Shown in pieces: positions 6,675 through 12,193 of a stretch of 12,193 bases of DNA. The DNA is taken from positions 1 to 12,193 of the forward strand of contig JAHFJT010000016.1 of the NCBI GenBank assembly GCA_023245695.1, in the 5' to 3' direction. This stretch comes from Candidatus Peregrinibacteria bacterium. GTDB lineage: Bacteria; Patescibacteriota; Gracilibacteria; UBA1369; UBA12463. The notes beneath the pieces were generated by a model that made no database searches, was not told the DNA's origin, and was given only the letters and a program-made list of their open reading frames with translations. Each line of letters opens with the position of its first letter. The stretch's first letter is position 1. A program made the position numbers and the translations under genes.

Positions 6675-7506
6675 TGAAATATCGGTCAATGCCGGCCAAA
6701 TCTTGAACGATAGAGTAGGTAGCTCCAAGTTGAACAAAAAAAGTATCCAATAATGCTCGTAACTCCTCGGTCTGGGCAAAACCGTACTCCGCGAGCAGGT
6801 ATTTCGGTTGGTGCGGCATATCGACAATCTGTTGAAACAATTTTGTATACAGTTGCAGTCCATCCGAGCCACCATAAAGGGCAAGATGCGGTTCGTATCT
6901 ATCCACATCTGCAGCGACAAAATGAAACTTCTCCGTTCCAATATACGGTAAGTTAGCCACTATCACATCAAAATATTGATCACAAATTGTATTCAGTAAA
7001 TCACTCTTCTGAATAATCACTCTCTCCGTTACACCAAATCGTGAAGCATTCATGCGCGTTACATCCAGCGCATCGGGTGATATATCCACCAAGACTACAT
7101 TAGCCGGAGGTAAACTCACGGCTAGACTCAAGCCAATGGCTCCAGATCCCGTTCCAACATCGACGATCTTGGTAAAACCACGACTCCGAGAGAGAGCAAT
7201 CACCTTCTCAACAAGCCACTCTGTCTCAGGCCGAGGGATCAAGACTCGTCCATCCACATAAAAATCCAGCCCATAGAACTCCTTTTCATGCGTAATGTAG
7301 GCCAAGGGCTTATCTTCAGCCAGGAGCCGAACCGCCTCAGAGAAACGCTCGATCGTATCTTCCGTCACCCCCTCGTCATATGAACAAAAAAGTTGTTCTT
7401 TAGTGAGCTCCAAGATCCAGGCCAAAAGCACCTGCACCTCCAAACGAGCCATCTCACGATGAGACAGCTGCGACTCCCCTTCTTTAAGTAACTGTCCAAT
7501 GGTCAT
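6646..7506 (-). CDS. prmC: Release factor glutamine methyltransferase (PrmC/HemK)
   Basis: It transfers a methyl group from S-adenosylmethionine to the glutamine of the GGQ motif of release factors. The 286 residues show the family layout: an N-terminal helical substrate-binding domain (about 1-85, with LLAWILELTKEQL), RVLIPRPETEWLV, the SAM-binding VDVGTGSGAIGLSLA, VDISPDALDV, and the catalytic motif. That motif reads NLPYI (185-189) where most members have NPPYI. Asn, Pro and Tyr are retained. The C-terminal half (ALYGGSDGLQLY, YLLAEYGFAQ) also matches. The usual bacterial arrangement has prfA upstream of prmC; here prmC comes first. Its ATG lies 8 bases after the U-run of the rpsU terminator, with no visible promoter or Shine-Dalgarno of its own, so expression may depend on read-through from rpsU. 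Confidence 0.92.
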   Translation of the reverse strand: MTIGQLLKEGESQLSHREMARLEVQVLLAWILELTKEQLFCSYDEGVTEDTIERFSEAVRLLAEDKPLAYITHEKEFYGLDFYVDGRVLIPRPETEWLVEKVIALSRSRGFTKIVDVGTGSGAIGLSLAVSLPPANVVLVDISPDALDVTRMNASRFGVTERVIIQKSDLLNTICDQYFDVIVANLPYIGTEKFHFVAADVDRYEPHLALYGGSDGLQLYTKLFQQIVDMPHQPKYLLAEYGFAQTEELRALLDTFFVQLGATYSIVQDLAGIDRYFIVSFEGLPL

Positions 7507-7514
7507 GTTGAATC

Positions 7515-7546
7515 AAAAAAAGGCCCCTGGAACCCAGAAGCCTTTT
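7515..7546 (-). terminator. Intrinsic terminator after rpsU
   Basis: On the minus strand the RNA reads AAAAGGC-UU-CUGG, loop GUU, CCAG-GG-GCCUUUU, followed by more U. This is 13 consecutive pairs if two U-G wobbles are counted, a three-base loop and seven U in total. It starts 8 bases after the rpsU stop and ends just before the prmC start, so it probably limits prmC-prfA expression relative to rpsU. Confidence 0.88.
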
Positions 7547-7554
7547 GGAACGTC

Positions 7555-7761
7555 TTAATAAAACTTTGATTTCTCCTTCATCTTTCGATACTTCGTTCGC
7601 ATAAGAGCAGCACTTCGAGCTTTTGTCTCGCTGAGTGGCTTTGAACGGTATCGCTTTGATTTGAGAGTAACAATAACTCGGCTCTGCTGAACCTTCTTAT
7701 TGAAGCGTCCAATGAGACGTTCTGGTGATTCTTTCGTATTTCGGTAAACCGTAATGGCCAT
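7555..7761 (-). CDS. rpsU: 30S ribosomal protein bS21
   Basis: A small basic protein of the 30S platform near the 3' end of 16S rRNA, involved in translation initiation. It has 68 residues and starts MAITVYRNTKESPERLIGRFNKKVQQS, close to the family pattern of short strand plus helix. It continues with the Arg/Lys-rich helix (RYRSKPLSETKARSAALMRTKYRKMKEK). The frame is open 15 codons further upstream, but that stretch is the promoter and leader; ATG 7761 gives the canonical length and N terminus. It has its own promoter and terminator, so it is a one-gene unit with possible read-through into prmC. No Shine-Dalgarno precedes it, which is notable because bS21 works close to the anti-Shine-Dalgarno region. 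Confidence 0.93.
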   Translation of the reverse strand: MAITVYRNTKESPERLIGRFNKKVQQSRVIVTLKSKRYRSKPLSETKARSAALMRTKYRKMKEKSKFY

Positions 7762-7785
7762 AATGTTGAGTAATAAAGCTAAGCT

Positions 7786-7813
7786 ATTATACAAATCTTG
7801 CTTCAAGAGTCAA
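7786..7813 (-). promoter_or_regulatory. Promoter of rpsU
   Basis: On the minus strand: TTGACT (7808-7813, 5 of 6), a 16-base spacer, and perfect TATAAT (7786-7791). Predicted start is near 7780, giving a leader of about 18 bases. The -35 forms one arm of a small inverted repeat (GTCAA 7809-7813 with TTGAC 7821-7825). A second one, CTTG-3-CAAG (7797-7807), sits in the spacer; either could be an operator, but this is unproven. Confidence 0.75.
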
Positions 7814-7833
7814 ATGAAAATTGACCTGCAAGC

Positions 7834-7853
7834 CTAGCTTCCCGGGAAGCTAG
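7834..7853. repeat. Perfect 20-bp palindrome at the gyrB stop codon
   Basis: CTAGCTTCCC followed directly by its reverse complement GGGAAGCTAG. The gyrB stop TAG (minus strand, 7850-7852) is part of it. As RNA it can form an 8-bp stem with a CCGG loop, extendable by a G-U pair. No U-run follows, so it is not a classic intrinsic terminator. It could stabilise the gyrB mRNA 3' end, act as a pause site, or be a protein site between gyrB and the rpsU promoter. Confidence 0.6.
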
Positions 7854-9757
7854 ATGTCCAAGTTCTTCACGCTTTTGGCGTGAGCCTGGATGAATTTCTT
7901 ACGAGGAGCCACTTCTGAGCCCATGAGGGTGTCAAAGACGGCATCCGCTCGCTCGCCATCATCGATCGTAACTCGAAGCATGCTTCGAGCTGAAGGATCC
8001 ATGGTCGTTTCCCAAAGCTGTTCCGGGTTCATTTCACCAAGACCCTTATATCGCTGGATAGAAGCGGTCTTATCCTTAAACTCCTTGAGTGTTACTTCCT
8101 TTTCTTCATCGCTATATACATAGCGAACGGTTTTACCAAACGCAAGTTTGTAGAGAGGTGGCTGGGCAATATAGATGTGTCCAGCTTCAATTACCTGTCG
8201 GAAGTATCGGTAGAAAAGTGTGAGAAGAAGGGTTCGGATATGAGCACCATCCACATCGGCATCCGTCATGATAACAATTTTTGAGTAGCGGAGCTTCGTA
8301 ACATCAAACTGCTCACCGACACCGGCACCCATCGCAATGACGAGAGCCTTGATTTCAGCATTCGCGAGAATTCGATCAAGTCGAGCCTGTTCCACATTGA
8401 GAATCTTACCTCGGAGCGGCAAAATAGCCTGGAACTCTCGATTTCGACCCTGTTTAGCAGAACCTCCAGCCGAGTCACCCTCAACGAGGAAGAGTTCGGA
8501 GATGGACGGATCGCGAGACGAACAGTCTGCGAGCTTTCCAGGAAGGGTGAGACCATCGAGAAGACCCTTACGGATAACCGTGTCGCGAGCCGCGCGAGCC
8601 GCAAGGCGAGCGCGTGCAGCGAGAGCGCACTTTGCAAAGGCCGCTCGAGCCTCTGAAGGATGCTCCTCGAAATACATATCCAAGAATGTTCCAAATACCG
8701 CCTCAACCGCCGTACGCATCTCAGTGTTTCCAAGTTTACTCTTCGTCTGTCCTTCAAACTGCGGATTACCCAATTTGACAGAGATAACCGCCGTCAAACC
8801 TTCACGGACATCTTCAGAGCTCAAATTCTCTTCTTTTTCTTTGAGTAACTCATGCTTTCGCGCGTAGTTATTAATCGTTCGAGTAAGCGCCGATCGGAAA
8901 CCGGTCAAGTGCATACCACCTTCTGGTGTAAAAATGTTATTTGCAAAGGAAACGACATGCTCCTGAAACGACTGAGAGTACTGGAGCGCAATCTCGATGT
9001 TTCCTTCTGGAACGTCCTTCTCGATGTACATAACTTCACCAATAGGCTCCTTCTTGATATTCAGATGCTGAACGTATGCTCGCACACCTCCTTCAAAGTA
9101 AAATCGATAGACGACATCGGTTCGCTCATCCACAACCGCAATTGCGATCCCTTTCGTCAAATACGCCTGCTGTCGCAAACGGCCAATAACCGTCTGAAGA
9201 TCGAACTCTGTGTGCTCAAAGATCTCAGAATCCGGATAGAAAGTAATCCTGGTACCCGTGTGATCTGACTTTCCGACCACCTCTACTTTTGTCTTTGGAT
9301 CACCTCGTCCATACTCCTGCCTATAAAGCTTACCGTCACGCTTCACCTCCGCAACTAGCTTCACAGAAAGTGCGTTCACCACGGATGAACCCACACCATG
9401 GAGACCACCGGAGACCTTATACCCTCCATCTCCAAACTTACCACCTGCGTGAAGAACGGTAAGGACCGTTTCCAGCGCGGATTTTCCTGTTTTCTTATGC
9501 GTATCAACAGGAATACCACGCCCATCATCATCCACGGAACACGCTCCATCCTTATGAAGTCGTACAACGATATTCTTACAGTATCCTGCCATCGCCTCAT
9601 CAATCGCATTATCCACAATTTCCCAAACAAGATGATGAAGACCAGCGACATCGGTCGTACCGATATACATACCTGGACGCTTACGCACCGCAGCCAAGCC
9701 TTCCAACACTTGAATTTGCTCAGCACCATAATCTGAATTCGGGGTCTGATCTGCCAT
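7850..9757 (-). CDS. gyrB: DNA gyrase subunit B
   Basis: ATPase subunit of the A2B2 topoisomerase that introduces negative supercoils. The 635-residue length is normal for the short (non-proteobacterial) form. Domains: GHKL ATPase with EIVDNAIDEA, DDGRGIPVD and GGLHGVGSSVVNALS; transducer domain with the EGQTKSKLGN switch loop; TOPRIM domain with EGDSAGG (426-432), ILPLRGKILNVEQARL and TDADVDGAHIRTL (first Asp 499); and the C-terminal GyrA-binding part with RYKGLGEMNPEQLWETTMDP. Clustering with GyrB rather than ParE is inferred from overall resemblance. A TTG two codons upstream is in frame, but ATG 9757 gives a natural MADQ start. No Shine-Dalgarno. It has its own promoter and is followed by a palindrome at the stop. 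The Ala/Arg-rich stretch before the TOPRIM domain is a normal family feature. Confidence 0.96.
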   Translation of the reverse strand: MADQTPNSDYGAEQIQVLEGLAAVRKRPGMYIGTTDVAGLHHLVWEIVDNAIDEAMAGYCKNIVVRLHKDGACSVDDDGRGIPVDTHKKTGKSALETVLTVLHAGGKFGDGGYKVSGGLHGVGSSVVNALSVKLVAEVKRDGKLYRQEYGRGDPKTKVEVVGKSDHTGTRITFYPDSEIFEHTEFDLQTVIGRLRQQAYLTKGIAIAVVDERTDVVYRFYFEGGVRAYVQHLNIKKEPIGEVMYIEKDVPEGNIEIALQYSQSFQEHVVSFANNIFTPEGGMHLTGFRSALTRTINNYARKHELLKEKEENLSSEDVREGLTAVISVKLGNPQFEGQTKSKLGNTEMRTAVEAVFGTFLDMYFEEHPSEARAAFAKCALAARARLAARAARDTVIRKGLLDGLTLPGKLADCSSRDPSISELFLVEGDSAGGSAKQGRNREFQAILPLRGKILNVEQARLDRILANAEIKALVIAMGAGVGEQFDVTKLRYSKIVIMTDADVDGAHIRTLLLTLFYRYFRQVIEAGHIYIAQPPLYKLAFGKTVRYVYSDEEKEVTLKEFKDKTASIQRYKGLGEMNPEQLWETTMDPSARSMLRVTIDDGERADAVFDTLMGSEVAPRKKFIQAHAKSVKNLDI

Positions 9758-9790
9758 AAACAAAAATAAAACTATATAAAGTGCGAAGAC

Positions 9791-9819
9791 CTTATATCAT
9801 ACTTCTCTGGCAATGTCAG
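9791..9819 (-). promoter_or_regulatory. Candidate promoter of gyrB
   Basis: On the minus strand: CTGACA (9814-9819, 5 of 6 to TTGACA), a 17-base spacer, and TATAAG (9791-9796, 5 of 6 to TATAAT). Initiation would be near 9784, leaving about 27 bases before the gyrB ATG. It lies in the 99-base gap between the FecR-like gene and gyrB. Confidence 0.55.
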
Positions 9820-9849
9820 CTTTTTTTCGAGTAGAACAGGGGCACGAAG

Positions 9850-9866
9850 AGCACCTTTATGGTGCT
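9850..9866 (-). terminator. Hairpin around the stop codon of the FecR-like gene
   Basis: AGCACC (minus strand 9866-9861) and GGTGCT (9855-9850) form a perfect 6-bp stem around ATAAA, so the TAA stop lies in the loop. No U-run follows, so it is not a standard intrinsic terminator. It may mark the 3' end of this transcript ahead of the gyrB promoter. Confidence 0.3.
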
Positions 9867-12193
9867 ACAGAAGAAGTCACAGAAGGACTGGTCTGAATGG
9901 CCTTATAAAACTCATCATTATAATATTTCTTGATCGAGTCAACTACACTCGCGTAGGGATACACCCCCGTCATGGTCTGCGAGCCTTTAAGAAGAGAAAC
10001 CCTGATCATAGAAATTTCATTTCGGGCGAGATTCACGGTGAAATCTACAAGAATTTGACTCTTATCAAATGGCAACTTCGCACCATGAACCACGAAAAGC
10101 TTCTTGCCATAATCAAGGGTCTGTATCTGTGAAATATTCAAACTAAAGGTAAGCTCCTGAAGCTTCTTCAAAAGGAAGAGTTTAGCCACCTTCTCCACAC
10201 GAGCTTCGCCAGGAGCAGGAGTGACAGGTGCAGCGGAAAAGGCAGTATCTTGTTGAGGCTTCACTTGGAATATACTCTTCAGCTTATCAAGAGGGATCGA
10301 TGCCGTAAGAATCGTCTCGTTATAGACTTTCACATCCGAGATCAAACTTCGATCGCGATCGTAAATACCACTGAACGGAATACTATTATACTCTGCCGAT
10401 TCAATAAAAATCTGGGATTGATCTTTATCCAGAAGCGGAGAGATCTTCAAATTCTTAACACCTACAGCAGCAAAAGCGGTCTGAATATCAGCCACCGTAG
10501 CCTTTGAATCAGCTGAGGTGAGTGGAATCGTACCAAGAAGACCTTCTTGGATAGCGCCAATCTCAGCAACATCTTTTTTATTTTTCAAAAATGCTGTGAA
10601 GCGCTCCTTATGCGTCGAACCATAGATCTTTGACTCGACAAAATCAGAGCTATTAAGATACTGCCAGAAATCTTCCTGTGCATCGAGATTATCTTTGAAG
10701 TACTTCGCAACGGCCGTATCGGTCTGATACACCGCATTGGAGATATCCGAAAGGAGTCGGAATAGAACCGAGCTCGCATCATTCACCGAAACTTTCTCTG
10801 CAAAGAAGAAGAGACGAAGCCGCTTCATCAGCTCAATCTTAGATGCAACGAGAGTCTGGTTTTCTTCATCCTTATCTCGGCCCTCTGGCAAAAGACTCAA
10901 CCACTGAGACTCAAGATCAAACTTATTCTGGAAATAGGCCTCGCGATAGAAAAGTGGATCCTTGAGGTAAAGCTGTGTGAGAAGCTGATTTTCTTCTGCG
11001 AGTACACTTGGGTGCTTTGTAATATCCGCGGAGTACGCTGTAAAAATCTTATGGAATGCAGAGAAGTACGCCGTCAAGAGATCTCGTGTCTCCGAACTAT
11101 CAAAGGCGAGCGACTGATAAACATCGAACAAATAAGATCGAATGAGCTCAGAGGCGCGGACGTAGGTAATTTTGTAACCAGAACCATTAAGAGAGAGAAG
11201 TGTATTGCGAAGCTCTGATCGAACACGGAAAAGGGTTCCATCTTGCGGAATAAAAATCCCATAACTATGGAAACGATCCCAGAGTCCATCGCTCACAAAA
11301 GAAAGAAGTGTGAGATTGCCACTCATTTCCTGAAGCTTGGACTTAAAAAGGCTCATACGCACATCGCCCTTTTCCTGCTGAGAAGTAGCGTAATAAAAAA
11401 TGGCATCATCGAGATGAACAAACAGGTCACTTACCACCTGAAGACTCTTCCGGGTAGAATCAAAGGTCAAAAGTGAACGCACCTGATGAATCGAGTCCAT
11501 CGCAGAGGTAAAGACACTATTCGGATCCGACACGGTGAGCCCTCTCGTCTTGATCGCATCGATCGTTCGCTTGAGCATAGACTCGCGGCGATCATGGTCC
11601 TTGGAGTATTGGGACTGAAACCAGGTATTACGACCGAGTGTATCAGCAGAAACGGGGCCGTACTGAAACTCCTTAACAAGCTTGGAGTAAAGAAGTTTTT
11701 CAAGTTTTGGCTGAATCTTCGAGAGCGCTATCGAGAGCTGATTGCCCTCCGTAACCAAAACGCTATTGAGGATTGCTGGAGTAGATACAGGTTTTTCAAG
11801 GGGAAGGAACAAACTCACTCGAACAGAATTCTTGGCACCAAAAATAGTAACAACACCATCCTTCAACGCGATATCCATCGCATTATCATCAGAGTCCGCA
11901 ACGACTCCACCCAAGACCGATACAGAAATGGGATGAAAAGCTCCCTGTGTCATAACCCAAGCCTCGCCCGAAGTAAGAACGAGATAATAGCGATCATCTT
12001 TCGTAGCTGGAGTAAAAAGTTCAACGGTCGTCTTTTCGGCAAGGCGCACCTCGCCTCCTCCTGGGAATGTAAGGCGCACACCACCCGTATCCCGGGAAGT
12101 GACACGGTCCCCGCTCAAAATCTCCTCTGCGCTAGAAATCTCTCGAGACTCGGAATTATCATGCTTCTGGATATCAGCTCTACTGCCTGTATC
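9857..12193 (-). CDS. Large FecR-like domain protein of unknown function (partial, N terminus outside window)
   Basis: The frame is open from the right edge to TAA, giving 778 residues; the start is outside. Residues about 24-125 (ILSGDRVTSRDTGGVRLTFPGGGEVRLAEKTT..., then LTSGEAWV and VVTIFGA) follow the alternating beta pattern of FecR-like domains: a GD turn, hydrophobic strands, and an R-L repeat. These are found in sensory or envelope proteins. Residues about 130-560 are mostly predicted helical, charged, and not recognised. Two beta-rich modules follow (about 564-645 and 668-770), separated by a Pro/Ala linker (TAFSAAPVTPAPGEA). They share a pattern of helix, strands around IFIESA or LFVVHGA, then a strand pair (LISDVKV, EISMIRV), then a helix. 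The tail is Ser/Thr/Pro-rich. No transmembrane segment or signal is seen in this part, though one could lie in the missing N terminus. Envelope or cell-surface location is a guess. I do not recognise a specific function. Confidence 0.75.
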   Translation of the reverse strand, partial: DTGSRADIQKHDNSESREISSAEEILSGDRVTSRDTGGVRLTFPGGGEVRLAEKTTVELFTPATKDDRYYLVLTSGEAWVMTQGAFHPISVSVLGGVVADSDDNAMDIALKDGVVTIFGAKNSVRVSLFLPLEKPVSTPAILNSVLVTEGNQLSIALSKIQPKLEKLLYSKLVKEFQYGPVSADTLGRNTWFQSQYSKDHDRRESMLKRTIDAIKTRGLTVSDPNSVFTSAMDSIHQVRSLLTFDSTRKSLQVVSDLFVHLDDAIFYYATSQQEKGDVRMSLFKSKLQEMSGNLTLLSFVSDGLWDRFHSYGIFIPQDGTLFRVRSELRNTLLSLNGSGYKITYVRASELIRSYLFDVYQSLAFDSSETRDLLTAYFSAFHKIFTAYSADITKHPSVLAEENQLLTQLYLKDPLFYREAYFQNKFDLESQWLSLLPEGRDKDEENQTLVASKIELMKRLRLFFFAEKVSVNDASSVLFRLLSDISNAVYQTDTAVAKYFKDNLDAQEDFWQYLNSSDFVESKIYGSTHKERFTAFLKNKKDVAEIGAIQEGLLGTIPLTSADSKATVADIQTAFAAVGVKNLKISPLLDKDQSQIFIESAEYNSIPFSGIYDRDRSLISDVKVYNETILTASIPLDKLKSIFQVKPQQDTAFSAAPVTPAPGEARVEKVAKLFLLKKLQELTFSLNISQIQTLDYGKKLFVVHGAKLPFDKSQILVDFTVNLARNEISMIRVSLLKGSQTMTGVYPYASVVDSIKKYYNDEFYKAIQTSPSVTSSVAP

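Noticed and set aside
8337..8867. 176-codon open frame on the plus strand, rich in Arg, Ala and Ser.
   Set aside because: It lies wholly antisense to the conserved gyrB TOPRIM/transducer region; its composition is the mirror of the Ala/Arg-rich gyrB stretch, and it resembles no known protein.
9398..9736. 112-codon open frame on the plus strand.
   Set aside because: Antisense to the N-terminal ATPase domain of gyrB and without domain-like features.

Overview
The window reads as a compact, gene-dense piece of bacterial chromosome with no sign of mobile DNA: no transposase, integrase, tRNA, rRNA or CRISPR array was seen. The genes are standard-code: TGA is a true stop for aroA::aroK and nadB, TAG ends gyrB, and no conserved frame contains an internal TGA. 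That excludes the UGA-glycine code of Gracilibacteria/Absconditabacteria. Three features suggest a candidate-phylum (Patescibacteria/CPR) bacterium, possibly of the Peregrinibacteria type: short spacers, a large FecR-like protein of unknown role, and several enzymes with shortened or non-consensus motifs. This placement is an inference at moderate to low confidence. E. coli-like promoters (TTGACT-16-TATAAT before rpsU) argue against Bacteroidota. None of the nine visible start codons has a convincing Shine-Dalgarno sequence.

Left part (1-5558). The 5' end of a TatD-like metal-dependent hydrolase gene runs leftward off the window. A 212-base spacer separates it from a rightward operon: DAHP synthase (aroF/aroG type I-beta), aroB, a fused aroA::aroK gene (EPSP synthase plus shikimate kinase), and nadB (L-aspartate oxidase). 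The genes are tightly packed. aroB and aroA overlap out of frame by about 41 bases, and aroK and nadB overlap by ATGA. Together they encode shikimate-pathway steps 1, 2, 5 and 6 plus the first step of quinolinate/NAD synthesis. Dehydroquinase, shikimate dehydrogenase, chorismate synthase, nadA and nadC are not in the window. The order aroB-aroA-aroK is the same as the first three domains of the fungal pentafunctional AROM protein.

Right part (5563-12193). All genes run leftward and converge on nadB with a 4-base gap. In transcription order they are: a large FecR-like protein cut by the window edge; gyrB with its own promoter; rpsU (bS21) with a strong promoter and a strong intrinsic terminator; prmC, starting only 8 bases after that terminator; and prfA. 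PrmC methylates the GGQ glutamine of RF1, so prmC-prfA is a functional pair. Several stop codons (gyrB, the FecR-like gene, nadB) lie inside small inverted repeats.

The points most worth a second look are the AroA-AroK fusion with its AROM-like order, the active-site substitutions in the DAHP synthase, nadB translationally coupled to aromatic biosynthesis, the lack of Shine-Dalgarno sequences, and the unknown FecR-like protein with two similar C-terminal modules.
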